From positions 7,751,542 through 7,815,541 of the forward strand of contig NW_004955473.1 of assembly GCF_000276665.1 (NCBI RefSeq): 64,000 bases of DNA, read 5' to 3'. The notes beneath the pieces were generated by a model that was given only the letters and a program-made list of their open reading frames with translations, was not told the DNA's origin and ran no database searches. Origin of the DNA: Chinchilla lanigera. Lineage: Eukaryota; Chordata; Mammalia; Rodentia; Chinchillidae. Of this stretch, positions 25,179 to 36,279 are shown piece by piece. The position numbers and the translations under genes were made by a program. The stretch's first letter is position 1. Every line of letters begins with the position of its first letter.

Positions 25179-26210
25179 TGATGAAAATTGTGATAGCTTT
25201 CTTCAAGTATTTTAAATTTTTATGTAGGAAAACAGTGGACTCTTTTGTCATTCCCTCAGTGGAAAAATTTGATACAGGTGGAAAAACAATGAATCAGTAG
25301 GAGAAATATTGGTTTTATACAGAAGTTATTGACTATATACTGCTAAATCTGTTCAATTAGAGGTCTACTTTTTTTTCATGGTAAGCTCATGTGTAAGAAT
25401 TCACATCTAGAAGAAGATTGAGCCAGATATTTCAAAACTATTTCCAAATGAAACATTTGTGTTCCTGTATATACTCTTTAAAAATAATGAAAACAAACAA
25501 AATCATGAAATTTGAGAGCGTTGTCTCCATGTCGTAGCTACTGTGGTACTCATGTCTTGTTCACAAAAAGAGCAATTAAATTATTAGGTCCTCAAATAGT
25601 GCTCATCCAGCTTGCTTCAGTATGCAGTATTCTAATGATATTATTTAGATCTCTGGAAAATTCTGAAAATATGTACCTTTGACTTGAATGTAATAAAAAG
25701 TTTCCTTAAGAATGATGAAATCATTTTAGGCATTAGGTTTCTCCGTTGTTGTTTTGTTTGTTTGTTTGTTTTTATAAAAACCCTACCTAATCCCCGTCAC
25801 CAATGAGTTGAACAGGTCACTTTATAACACCATGCAATGTTCTCTCATTTTCTATGTAATGACTATAGGCTCCTTTGGTAGAATTCCAAAGACATTTATT
25901 AGTTCATTTGAACTTTCCTCTTAAACTTCAAATACTTATTACTCATTTTATATGATCTTTTCAAGCTGTTTGTTATTCCTCCAAAATTACTTGCTCTTCT
26001 AAAATTCTCTGCCTGGATACCCACTGTCACAGTGAGCAGCCAAGAATGCCAATTAACTTCTTTCATTGCTTGCTGAATGCCTCCTCATTACCCTTTAGTT
26101 TCTGCTCAAATATAATTTTTGAAGCCTCTTCAAATCTTAGACTAAACTGAGTTTCTCCTCCTTCTATTCCCTCATGACCTTCTTGTTAAAGCTCAGTTAA
26201 GCAAACATTA
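25179..26210. other. Unassigned AT-rich DNA
   Basis: No gene. A (GTTT)n tract lies at 25747-25773. Confidence 0.45.
25747..25773. repeat. (GTTT)n simple repeat
   Basis: Short GTTT tetranucleotide tract. Confidence 0.85.
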
Positions 26211-26500
26211 CATTGTGTACTGGTTAATCTTGAGTGTCAAATTGACTGGACTGAGAAATATCCAAGAGATTAGTAATGCACATTTATAGAAGTGTCTGAA
26301 TAGAACATGCAAGTGTGATATTGGAGATTCTGGCCCCTGGCTTCATTCTCTCTGACCCTTTCCTTACTTTTCTGCTTCCTGGCTGCTGGGAGGTGAGAGG
26401 CTTTCTTATACCAAACTGTCTGCCATGATATTTCAGTTTTGGAACCAGTGAACAATGAATTTATACCTGTGAAATCATGAGGAAAATAAATATTTCCCTT
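26211..26500 (+). mobile_element. LTR-like or hAT-like repeat remnant
   Basis: It starts 'tgtactggttaatcttgagt' and continues 'gtcaaattgactggactgag', an opening shared by several common mammalian repeats. It ends in 'gaggaaaataaatatttccc', resembling a polyadenylation region. The family cannot be fixed by eye. Confidence 0.5.
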
Positions 26501-26529
26501 CCATAATGGTTTAGCTTTAGAAAGTTCGC

Positions 26530-26910
26530 CGAAACTTTAATGTGTTTAGAAGATGATTCAATCATTGGGATGCTATACTTAGCAACTAATTTAAGTGGAT
26601 TCATACACTAATGAGGTCCACAGATGAATATACTGTTAGTAGATGGGACCTCATCAGAAGGGTTAGGTTACTAAGGCTATGATACGGAAGGTTATCTCTC
26701 TCTTTCTGGTTCTTCCCTTTTCTTTGCTTGCTGGCTAACATGATGCGGGCTTCTTCAGCTAGAACGTTCCACCATGCTTTTTCTGCCTTTGAGTTGGGCA
26801 AATACAATCTGAAACCTCTGAAAAGCATGAGCAAAAATAAATATTTTCTTCTTGAAAATGTGGGTGTCAGACATTGTGTCCCAGTGATGAGATAGTAACT
26901 AGCCACCATC
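26530..26910 (+). mobile_element. Solo LTR, MaLR-like
   Basis: It carries 'gaccacag'-type central motifs in decayed form, then 'ttccaccatgctttttctgc', 'gcatgagcaaaaataaatat' and the end 'gtcccagtgatgagatagt' followed by 'aactagcc'. The same ordered motifs occur in the LTRs at 21.2-21.6 and 23.1-23.5 kb. No internal region follows. Confidence 0.65.
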
Positions 26911-26961
26911 TAAGTTCTTTGTCTCAGATATCGGGTCATGGCATCACAAAGCTAACTAATA

Positions 26962-27078
26962 ACCCAGGAAATGAAGCACATACCTGCAATGCCAAAATTC
27001 TGGGAGGCTGAGGCAAATGAATAACAAATTTGAGCCCAGATTCAGAACATTAGCAGTTAGCAAGACTCTGACTTAAAA
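26962..27078 (+). mobile_element. Diverged B1-type SINE
   Basis: 'aaattctgggaggctgaggc' and 'agcaagactctgacttaaaa' are B1 landmarks in plus orientation. A (CATA)n tract at 27079-27114 has grown out of its A-rich tail. Confidence 0.8.
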
Positions 27079-27114
27079 ATACATACATACACACATACAT
27101 GCATACATACATAT
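27079..27114. repeat. (CATA)n microsatellite in a SINE tail
   Basis: CATA tetranucleotide repeat directly after the B1 A-tail. Confidence 0.88.
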
Positions 27115-27711
27115 GGGGCCCGGGATGAAATTCAGTATGATGGCCGTTATTCAATCAAGTACCACAAATATGCTAATATGAATTGTATATTCACCATCTA
27201 TTTTTTAGTGTACTCATCATACTGAGCTTGTCAATTTCAATGAGCAAAGTTTTAGTTATTTTCTACATCATCAGTGTTTATTTCTATCTCAGCTTATTGG
27301 TACACACATATATTCTACTTGATAAATCAAGTGATTGGTTAGAGCAAACACATCTCTGTAAGTGCAAAATATATTGAATATATTGTGTCCCAAGAAAATT
27401 TCAGGTATATAAAAATTAAAATGTATATGCTGGTAAAATAATTTGAGGTTAAAATTATGCAGAGAAAACGGAATGAGAGAAAATTAGCAAGGGCAGAGAA
27501 ACACTGTAATTAAGGGTATATGACAGGCATAATTTAGAAAAAACAACTTAGGATGGCTCAAATTCTGAAGATAAGCTTTTTAGAAGCTGTAGCCAGAGGG
27601 CTTTGGAATCTTTCCCCATCCATAAATAAAAATTATACTATTCTATGTCTTGTAGTAAAATTAACACACTTGATTTTCGTGCACCTAGGTCTCTACATTC
27701 AGTAGTTGTTT
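27115..27711. other. Unassigned AT-rich DNA
   Basis: About 600 bp with no gene and no repeat I can name. Confidence 0.5.
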
Positions 27712-27725
27712 AAGAGTTATGATAA

Positions 27726-27825
27726 GGGCTGGGGATTTAGCTCAGCGGCAAAAGCGCCTGCCTGGCAAGCGCAAGGTCGTGAGTTCGGTTCCCGGTACCG
27801 GAGAAAAACCAAAAAAAAAAAAAAA
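27726..27825 (+). mobile_element. ID/BC1-type SINE, young copy
   Basis: Apparently consensus core with all CpGs kept and both Pol III boxes intact. It is flanked by the 14-bp duplication aagagttatgataa (27712-27725 and 27826-27839, allowing for A-tail ambiguity). It carries the longer 'cggcaaaagcgcc' form. Confidence 0.95.
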
Positions 27826-27839
27826 AAGAGTTATGATAA

Positions 27840-28798
27840 ATTGGAGATGTTAAATTAAAACCTATTTTGTTTCCTGGGTGTCTCAAAATCAAAACCTTGA
27901 AAGAATACAATAGTATTGGCTACGCAAAATTGTACCCAAAATACCCACCTGCCAAAGATAGACAATACTAGAACATATTATCAGATTTGCATTTCTACTT
28001 AACGTTCAGGTAACACATTTTAGTGTTTGTCCTTCTAAACTTTGGCTGTCACTCACATTGAATTACATGTCAAAGATAAAAACATCACTTCTTTGTTTAA
28101 AAATAGCACAAACATAGAATGATTTGCCACATATCAAATTGAATATAGCTCCATTTTTTCCACGTTTAATTAATCAAAATTTTATTTAAACAATAGGCTG
28201 ACCCTGCTCAATCAAGAGAAACTGCAGAACTGTAAGCACAGAATAACTAATGTTTGCAATAGTGTCAGAGCTCTTTACCATTTCAATTTACTTGTAATAC
28301 AGGGTACGCATGGCATATTAAATCATCTTTGAAGCTTTCCTTTGGAAGATATATTTTTATATTTCTCCAATTATTGTACAATTTTTCTTAATGTTACAAA
28401 CAGCAATTACTTATTTAAACTTGTACTACCAATAAGAAAGAGAAGTAATAAAATTCAGGATAATTTTCTTTTTCTTCAGACTGTCTCTCAAGCATTGGGG
28501 AAGGAGGTGAAGGTAAAATAGCTTTTTACATGAGAAAGAAATCAAAAGACCAGAGCCCACGATTAACACGTCACTACCTGATCTTTTGCAAAATTATTCA
28601 TTTTATTTTTCATGTTTAAGTACAGTGAAACTTCACACTTAATATGTATGTAAAAGTTAGCATTTTCAGCTTAATATTTTGGGAGAAAGAGAAAACATAA
28701 TTTCTATCTCTGTAAAAGGGAGGCCATTTTAAAGAGGAAAATGCCCTGTTGACAAACATTAAGGATTTCCTACATCATGACAATATTTAACTTGAAGT
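27840..28798. other. Unassigned AT-rich DNA
   Basis: About 950 bp with no gene and no recognisable repeat. Confidence 0.45.
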
Positions 28799-28806
28799 AG
28801 AGTATC

Positions 28807-28966
28807 ACTGGGCTTGGTGGCATATGCCTGTAATCCCAGCACTCCGGAGGCTGAGGCAGGAGGATCATTGTCAGTTCGAGAACAGCCTGGGCTACAAAAC
28901 GAGCTCAAGGCCAGCCTGAACTGCATAGCGGGAACTTGTTAAAAAAAAAAAAAAAAAAAAAAAATG
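28807..28966 (+). mobile_element. B1-type SINE, well preserved
   Basis: 'ggcttggtggcatatgcctg', 'taatcccagcactccggagg', 'ctgaggcaggaggatcattg' and a long pure A tail. A short target duplication agagtatc is visible (28799-28806 and 28967-28974). It contains the B1 internal quasi-repeat ('cagcctgggctaca' and 'ccagcctgaactgcat'). Confidence 0.94.
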
Positions 28967-29487
28967 AGAGTATCGAACAACAAATAAATTATTAATGTAA
29001 TAGAAAATTTTGGACAGGGTTGCTTTGCTAATTTTGGGAAAATGTACTGATGTTCTAAGTGGCTTGCATATGAAAAGAAAACGAGGCCATAAATTTATCT
29101 GGCAAAGGTTAGTAGGTTTTGTTTAGCTACTAAGCACCTAATAAAGGAACTCTGGGCCAAATTATTCTCTACAGTAGGAGAAAATACTTATTATTTCCTT
29201 TTTGCAGCCATTGCTATATATTTCATGCTGAGTATAACACAACCAAACGATATAAGACAGAGTTAGCTATGGTTTTGACAGAGGAAACAAACCCCACCAA
29301 CTAATACTCTTTGTATCAAAGATTCTAGATGGTAGCAAAAGGTAAATTTCTTCCATGATTTAATTACTTTAATAACAATATGAGGAACAAGTTTAAATCA
29401 AATAATTACAGTTAAAATTTGACCTGTCACCTATTAAGTTTATTTGGGTAACTTACCCAAATGAACTATGTATTCTTATTATTTTTT

Positions 29488-29578
29488 TTGTTTTGTTTTG
29501 ATACGAGGAATCAAACACAGGACCTTGCACTTGCCAGACAGGCACTTGTGCCATTGAGCTATATCCCCAGCATTATGT
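29488..29578 (-). mobile_element. Older ID-like (tRNA-derived) SINE
   Basis: The reversed core reads 'tcaaacacaggaccttgcac' and 'ttgagctatatccccagc', matching the A- and B-box regions of an ID element with many changes. It is preceded by a T-rich tract, the reversed A tail. Confidence 0.8.
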
Positions 29579-29599
29579 ATTCTTTTTAATGTTGTGTTC

Positions 29600-29690
29600 C
29601 CCTATTCATAAAATAGTGAACAAAATTTCTATTTGATACCATTATTTTAGTTTTTAAACACCAAAGTGCCTGGTGCATATTAGGTGTTCA
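29600..29690 (+). mobile_element. MIR or L2 fragment
   Basis: 'aagtgcctggtgcatattag' followed by 'gtgttcaaaaaa' matches the conserved tail of MIR-type elements ('gtgcctggcacatagtagg'). Confidence 0.55.
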
Positions 29691-30325
29691 AAAAAGCCAA
29701 TTTCCTTTTCTCCTCCTGGTGTGTATATGTTATCTTGCATACCTAAGTCTCATTTTGTTTTAATTTATGGTATCATAGTGTTCTCTTAACTGTTGAAGTC
29801 CATCTTGAAAATGTACACTTCTGTTCAAGGGACTCTAAGCAAAAATATGAATGTTCAGTGCAAAGCCACTACTGGAGACAAGAATAGAACTATATCTTGT
29901 GTTGATGGTGAAATAGTAAGAAAAAGTTTGAATATTAATGTTAAAATAATACTGATATACTGCATGAAGAAAAATGATTAGATATCTGATTAAAGTCCCT
30001 GCAAGATGGCTTGTAGAGATATATGACACATAAAAGCTACAAAAGTTACTTAAGATTACATATCTAGCTTTCTTCAATTTTAGAGGCAGTAATAATTCTT
30101 GCCTACAAAAAACATAACATCAGCATCTTATAATCCAATAAAAAATTCCTAATGTGTTAGTAGTGTCATTTTTAGAAAAATTCAGCAACATGTGCAAGGC
30201 CTTTCCAAAATAATTAAGTTACAATGGACATTTTTCAAGCTAAACATGCAATAAGTATCTCAAATCAAAAAGGTTTATGTTGCCAGAAGTTTGTCAGCAG
30301 TGGGGGCAACAGCTCTATTGGGGTT

Positions 30326-30345
30326 TTAAAACGTATACGTTTTAA
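30326..30345. repeat. 20-bp perfect palindrome
   Basis: TTAAAACGTATACGTTTTAA is fully self-complementary and keeps two CpG dinucleotides in a CpG-poor region. Confidence 0.95.
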
Positions 30346-30847
30346 TGTCTACAATTAGCACCTTTATGCAAAGAAAAAGAATTTGAATATTGTAAAGTTG
30401 TTTTCAGAAGAACAAGCATAATTTTCTCTGCACTCGGTATAACACATTAGCAAATTTCATATTGTATAATCTTATTTAATATTCAAGGTATGGTAAAGGA
30501 TTTAGAGAAAAAAAATTATACACTTTCCCTACAGTGAAGAAGTCTGAAATACAGTTAAGAAAATAAGGATTTTAGGCTTGAAACAATAGATTACAAAATT
30601 AGATAAAATCAGTACAGAAGCAAAGTATGAATTCAAAATATTGCACATGTCCTGAGAGCAAAGAATTTATAACCAAAGTAACTGGAGATGAATTTAAGAA
30701 GAAGGTGGAATTTGACCTGTGCTTCAGTGCAAATGGGGTACATTGCATATGCAGAGAGGGATGTACTTTATACAACAGGTCATTAACATTGCAGAAACAA
30801 TGTTATCAATTTACGAACAAACATATGATATCAGTGTGCAAGGATTC

Positions 30848-30933
30848 AGAAGACACATTTTCAGGAGAATGCTGAATGTATGACTAAATTAGAAGACACA
30901 TTTTCAGGAGGATGCTGAATGTATGACTAAATT
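30848..30933. repeat. 43-bp tandem duplication
   Basis: Two adjacent 43-bp copies (30848-30890 and 30891-30933), each starting 'agaagacacattttcagga', with one A/G difference. One mismatch in 43 bp suggests a recent local duplication. Confidence 0.95.
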
Positions 30934-31276
30934 AGAACTGATTTAAACCATAAACAACAGCAGAGAATTCAGGATTGATGTCACAGGAAACAATGGAGAA
31001 TAACATAACTTGCTAGAAATTTCTTGGCTGTGGTACAAGGGATGCTAGAAGCAGGGTTAACAATAAGTAGCCTGTTACACGCTGTAATCCTAACTTGAAG
31101 GAAGCATTTAGATGAATTAGTAACAAAATACAAAACTGAGATCTTTGATAATAATAGTGTGCATATATTAGTTTGTGCAATAAACTTTCAAGATGTTTAT
31201 ATGCTCTTAAACATAATTCAAACTTCAATTAGAGAACCAGAAAACTGTGGATGTGCCTCAGCCACTGTGACGCAGT

Positions 31277-31314
31277 GAATAAAAGGTATTCTAAAGAATA
31301 AAAGGTATTCTAAA
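31277..31314. repeat. 19-bp perfect tandem duplication
   Basis: gaataaaaggtattctaaa occurs twice without a gap or mismatch. Confidence 0.95.
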
Positions 31315-32144
31315 GAGTAGGTTATAGATTGCATGTGACTGAAAAGTGCTAGGTGTCCTGTATTTACGGAAAAATCTTCATGTTCTTTTAAAGCAACCAA
31401 AGTTGCATAGTATTCTGTAAATACATTTTTATGAAACTAAATGTAAATGCATACTTTTTAATGTGTGACTTGGTAATGTTTCTATTATTTCTCTTGATCT
31501 AGTCTTTAGTAGTTCATATTTGCAGGATTGATTTAGAATCTTTCCGTCAAGCTTACTTTAAATGATTAGCTTGGAGTATGCCTCTGCCATGGCAACTGTG
31601 ACACATCAAGCCATCTTGAAATCAAAAACCTTTTGTTTCTTGCAGCTGTCATTGACTTAACTCTGCCTAAGCAAAATTATGTTTATCCACTTGATTTTGT
31701 TGATCAAAAGGATATTTTATTTTTCGCTTTGGCATCAAATAGTCTAGCAGGGTCTTTTCATTATTTTTGACTAGTGCCTTAGATAAGATTTTCAAATCAG
31801 CTGAAGGACAATATAATTAAATTACATGTTTCTGCATTAGTTTGAAACCTAATATTTTTATTTCAGAAAAAAGGACCACATCCTTAAGTATGAGCAATTT
31901 CCTACTAAAATATATTCTTGCAATTTGCTAAAGTAGAATAATTTCAGGTAAAATATAGTAATTTTCAGAGCAATGTGCCAGCAGCTTCTTTTGGAACAGC
32001 TTATGCTAAATTATTTTTTACATTATAAATTTTTAAAATTATTCTGCCTTACAAAAATTCAATTTCTTATAAAATTCCATTGACATTCAGATTTGGTAAG
32101 ATATTTTATTCTTTATCCAATGTAACAAGCTTTATCTCTATCAT

Positions 32145-32235
32145 TTTTGTTTAGTCAGTAAATATTTATTGAAGAAAACATTAGTAAGTTAGAAATTGTG
32201 CTAGACTCTAAATTCTCAATGATGGAAATGCCTCT
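32145..32235. mobile_element. MIR/L2-type fragment
   Basis: 'gtaaatatttattgaagaaa' followed by 'gaaattgtgctagactcta' resembles the common ancient motif 'aaatatttattgagcacc...gtgctaggc'. Strand not assigned. Confidence 0.45.
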
Positions 32236-32869
32236 CTAAGGCCTTTGGTGACATCCAGTCCATGATATACATATAGAAAAGCACAAAACTTGAGAATAGC
32301 TCTCATCAGAGACAATAAAAGATATTCTAGCATTCAGAGCATAGCTGGTTATGTTTTGCTTTGATTTTATTCACATTTCATTATGAATCTTTTCCCAAAA
32401 GGTCTCATAGCCCCCCACAAATATTTATATTTTGAACATATTTTAAAGCAGGGACAATTTTCACACCACCATATAAGTTGGTGAAATCAACTCATGAAGA
32501 TAAACCAGAATCAGGAAGTTAACAGAGACCAGAATGACAAATATTTCAATCTGTGAAATATTGTTGAGACGTTAAGATCAAAGAAAAGTCTGTTAGCATA
32601 GGTAAGCACGTAGGCAATAGTAGGCAGAAGAGGCATGAGCTCCCAAATCAGATTCAGGAAACAAAGCATAGTGTGGGTGGTGAGAATAATGAACAAAGGG
32701 TAGAAATCAGACATTAGAGAAAGGAAGGGACAATTTTAGAATTGGTGATGGCATAAATAAAAGCTTTTCTTATTTTCATTGCGTTTTATTTCTAGGTCAG
32801 GAAATCCCAGATGTGAGTTGTGACAAAAAAGGGTGAATGTTTAAAATTATATATATATATAAAATCAGG

Positions 32870-33125
32870 AAAAACACATTGCCATTAATCTCCCTCAAAA
32901 TATTCCTCCTTTTTTGCACAAATTATACCATTGTCCTTGCCATATTCTAAGGCAGTTCTGGAACTCCTTTTTCATGAGTTTCTTTAGTTGTGCTGTTGGG
33001 GCAAGCTTTCTGTCCTGAATCAATTCAAAGCATTTATTTTGATAATCGTTTTTTATTTTGGGGAAGAGCCACGATTCAGAATGCCAGATCTAGAGAATAA
33101 AATGGATGAAGACAAACCATAGTAT
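32870..33125 (-). pseudogene. Decayed mariner-type transposase, C-terminal part
   Basis: Translated from the minus strand, this stretch gives HPFYSLDLAF, matching the mariner signature HPPYSPDLAPSD. A frameshift follows, then WLFPKIKNDYQNKCF, then KKEFQNCLRIWQGQWYNLCK, and in a shifted frame EYFEGD. These are the ordered C-terminal blocks of mariner transposases (YSPDLAP, WLFPKLK, FQxCFxxWxxRWxxC, EYFEGD). The expected catalytic aspartate after the SPDLAP block is lost, and stops and frameshifts break the frame. No N-terminal DNA-binding part or terminal inverted repeat was recognised. Confidence 0.85.
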
Positions 33126-33265
33126 TTTTGGAAGCCTGCCTTTTTTTTGAAGGACACTTGAAGAAACACTCACCATATTGTTTTTATTCACAATGGGTGA
33201 AGACACCAAAGAGGACTTGCAGAGCTGGTTTAGAAAGTGGCAAAAATGATGGGGTAAGTGTGTGC

Positions 33266-35461
33266 TAAGTGAGGGGGCAGGTTTTGAATGAGTATTAATG
33301 GTAATGTATCTTTCACGGAAATTTTATTTTTAATTTAAAGAAGATTATATATTTTTGAAGACACCTCACATATTTAAAAGTAAAGACCTATTTTTCAAAA
33401 GTGTAAATTTAAGTTTTGTTTCAAAAAACTCATATGTATCACATTCTACATTTTCATGAAGGAACATACTGTATTGAAGAAGCGACAGCCTCACAACTAG
33501 AAATATTAAAGTGGTCATTCTTCAGGGAAAGCCCTTTTCAGTAGTCATTAATTCTCTGACCTAAGTGGTATGTAATGGCAAAATTATTTAGCCATGTGAT
33601 AAAAAATTAAGAACAGCTTAGTTCTAGTAGTGAGACTTTAGAATGACTAAGTTAAGGTAGAATTTATGTCCTGATTGAGATAATCAGAGGAATTTGAAGC
33701 AAGCAAAATGTGAATGGGGTATGATTTTGGTGGTGTTACATATATTTTTGTCAAATTCAACATTTCTCATAATAAAGGTTATTTTAGGGATATATGGTTA
33801 CTAATGAAAACTGTCACTCTTTTTAGGCTTTTAGAAACTTCATTTACTATTCATAAAATTTTAATTTCCTTGGCATAACTTAAAATATACATAATTCACT
33901 TGTCTCTACATTTACATCCACAGTTCACCATGAGGGATTTTGCTTCATTAGAATATTTCCTATTCATGGCATATAATATACTTAAGATATTTTAGGGTAT
34001 TATGTTAGTGTTAAGTCACTGAATTGGGAGGAGAGCTGTATAAAAACAATTTCAGTTTCTTGAAATTTTGAGTTCACTTCTAGTGGGCATATCATATATA
34101 TGTTTGTATATTTGAATTTAAATTATACTAATACAGTATTCCAACATGTAATCATATAGAGGAAGAATATTCTTAAAAATGAAAGAAAAGTACATTAAAG
34201 ATATATGCTATTTATTTTGAAAGAACATACATTTTAGTTGTGGAAATGCATGCCCATGACTTATTCAACAATTTTGCAAGAATCCACAACAGTAAAATAT
34301 GGAAACATGAATTCACTTGTTGCATGATATCTATGCTGTATTAAATTTAGATCTTTGTAATTTTAAAATTTTTTAGAATCATATTTTCTTAAAATAGAAT
34401 ACTTACTGAACTAAATCAGTGGGGAAAGATTGAACTTCTTTATTTTCTGTTACTGAATTTTTGTAAAGAGTGATCATAATACAGAATATGTCATTTATTA
34501 ATAAAGTAATTTTATAAAGCATTGTTAAAACAATGAATAAAATTTTAAATGACTTATACAGCCTCATATCATGTTACAATAAGGTCTTACATGAATGTTT
34601 TTGGGAAAACATTCTAGCAATATTATGATGCATATGCAGGTGTAGATGTGAGATACTGTTTCTTTAACACTTTATCATTTTATGACATTTTAATTTCCCG
34701 GTGAGTATGATTAATACTACTTGGAAATAATTTATCACTAACACTAATTCAAATGGTGGATCATCTCTAAAAATCAGTTGGCAATGAAACTGATATCCTG
34801 CTGATATCCTACTAGTTTAATGCATTAACATGCACTCTCATTAATACCGTGTTTATCCTTCTTGACAGGTATCGTATTTGCTGGTTTTAAAAAGTATGTA
34901 CCCTCCAGTTCAAAGACAACTTGGTCTTTAGAAAACTAAATTATGCTAAAGCAAGAGACTGATGCATACAAGCTTTTACTTGGCCATATGTGTAAAGTCA
35001 TCAAAAAGTTGAAGTTGCATCTCTGCAGTGTTTATTCAGCTGTAAAACGATTAGTATAATGAATCATGTGTTACTTGAAGGGAGAAAATTCTCCTGTTTT
35101 CGTTATTTCATATTAAATTTGGCTTGCAGTTTTGGTGAGAGAAAAGTAAGTTATGCATTCAAGCTGAAACAAATAATCACTTGACAAGAAATCTACAGTG
35201 TATACATGATTTAAATAAGTCAAACTGCTTATCCTTAGAAAATAAACTTCAGTTGGCTTCTAGCCATAGTTTGATCCTTTTTTAAAAGTCAATATACAGG
35301 ATAAACTGATTCCTTTTGTAAGACAAAATATTTTCTTCAAATATAATGATGTTTCCAGACTCCTTTCCTACCACAGCACCTTTTAAAATATGAATAGGAA
35401 TAAATAAGGTAATACTGGTAACCTTTGGTAACAAAAAAGTGCCAAAAGAACAAAATAGTGA
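33266..35461. other. Unassigned AT-rich DNA
   Basis: About 2.2 kb with no gene and no repeat I can name. The part 34840-35110 is more complex in composition than its surroundings. Confidence 0.45.
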
Positions 35462-35476
35462 TATCATTCTAATTTT

Positions 35477-35637
35477 TTCTTTTTTTGTCTTTTTGAGACA
35501 GGGTCTCGCTGTGCAGTTCAGGCTGAACTTGAGCTCACTTTGTAGCCCAGGCTGGCCTCGAACTCACAATAACCCTCCTTCCTGCCTCAGGCTTCTCCCT
35601 AGTGCTGGGTTAACAGGCGTGTGCCACCACACCGGGC
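35477..35637 (-). mobile_element. B1-type SINE, young copy
   Basis: Reversed B1: 'tttttgagacagggtctcgc', 'tgtagcccaggctggcctcg', 'gtgtgccaccacaccgggc'. It is flanked by the 15-bp duplication atcattctaattttt (35462-35476) and atcattccaattttt (35638-35652), with one mismatch. Confidence 0.95.
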
Positions 35638-35789
35638 ATCATTCCAATTTTTAGTGCATGTGGCATTTATTAACAGTGTTCTTTTTCTGTGTAAATGAAA
35701 CTTCTGCCATTTATGGGGTAATGCTAGCTGTAATAAACATACCAAAGGTGTCTTGTCTATTCTTCATTAATTCTAGATAAAATGTTTCT

Positions 35790-35995
35790 TCCTTTTATTT
35801 TTTATGAGTACATATGTTTAGTACATAAAGTTTACATTGCTTGTGTGGCATTGATACCTGTATATAATATATCTTAATTCCTTTTTTTAATTCTCTTTCC
35901 CCTCCCTCCTTTCCCCTTCTACCATATCTTGATCTTCTTGTCTTTTTTGTGCCTTGGTTAGCATATTTAGTCTAAATAGAAAAACCATAAATATG
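35790..35995 (-). mobile_element. Probable LINE-1 3' UTR fragment
   Basis: 'attgatacctgtatataat' followed by a strongly C/T-rich tract ('tttcccctccctcctttccc') and 'taccatatcttgatc' resembles the reversed 3' UTRs near 6.0, 11.1 and 57.3 kb. No ORF2 part is present. Confidence 0.55.
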
Positions 35996-36147
35996 TGCGT
36001 GTGTGTCTATCTTCTCCCTGGGTGATGACAGTATTTGCTTATAGTTCTGTTCCTTTTATCTTTTAATAAACATGAATTAATTGGTTTTCAAGTTCTTGGC
36101 TTTATGTTATTTACAGAAAATAGAACCATATCTAAAATACCGTCTCT

Positions 36148-36260
36148 GGGGGCTGGGGATTTAGCTCAGTGGCAAAAGCGCCTGCCTGGCAAGCGCAAGG
36201 TCGTGAGTTCGGTTCCCGGTACCGGAGAAAAACCAAAAAAACAAAAAACAAAAAAAAAAA
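36148..36260 (+). mobile_element. ID/BC1-type SINE, young copy
   Basis: Full-length core with a perfect 15-bp target duplication, taaaataccgtctct (36133-36147 and 36261-36275). It has 'cagtggcaaaagcgcc' in the A-box region and an A-rich tail interrupted by C. Pol III boxes are intact. Confidence 0.96.
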
Positions 36261-36279
36261 TAAAATACCGTCTCTAATC

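Larger units (their letters stand above)
29700..32140. other. Unassigned AT-rich DNA with short duplications
   Basis: About 2.4 kb with no gene I can support. It contains a 20-bp palindrome (30326-30345), a 43-bp tandem duplication (30848-30933) and a 19-bp tandem duplication (31277-31314). An 82-codon open frame at 30627-30875 has nine cysteines but no family signature, and its end runs into the 43-bp duplication, so I treat it as chance. Confidence 0.45.

Noticed and set aside
30627..30875. 82-codon cysteine-rich open frame, possible small secreted protein
   Set aside because: No signal peptide is visible, cysteine spacing matches no family I know, and the frame runs into a recent tandem duplication; no supporting context.
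35439..35654. 71-codon open frame with an apparent conserved look
   Set aside because: It is the translation of a reversed B1 SINE (RQGLAVQF... CSPGWPRTH-type peptide), a well-known artefact.
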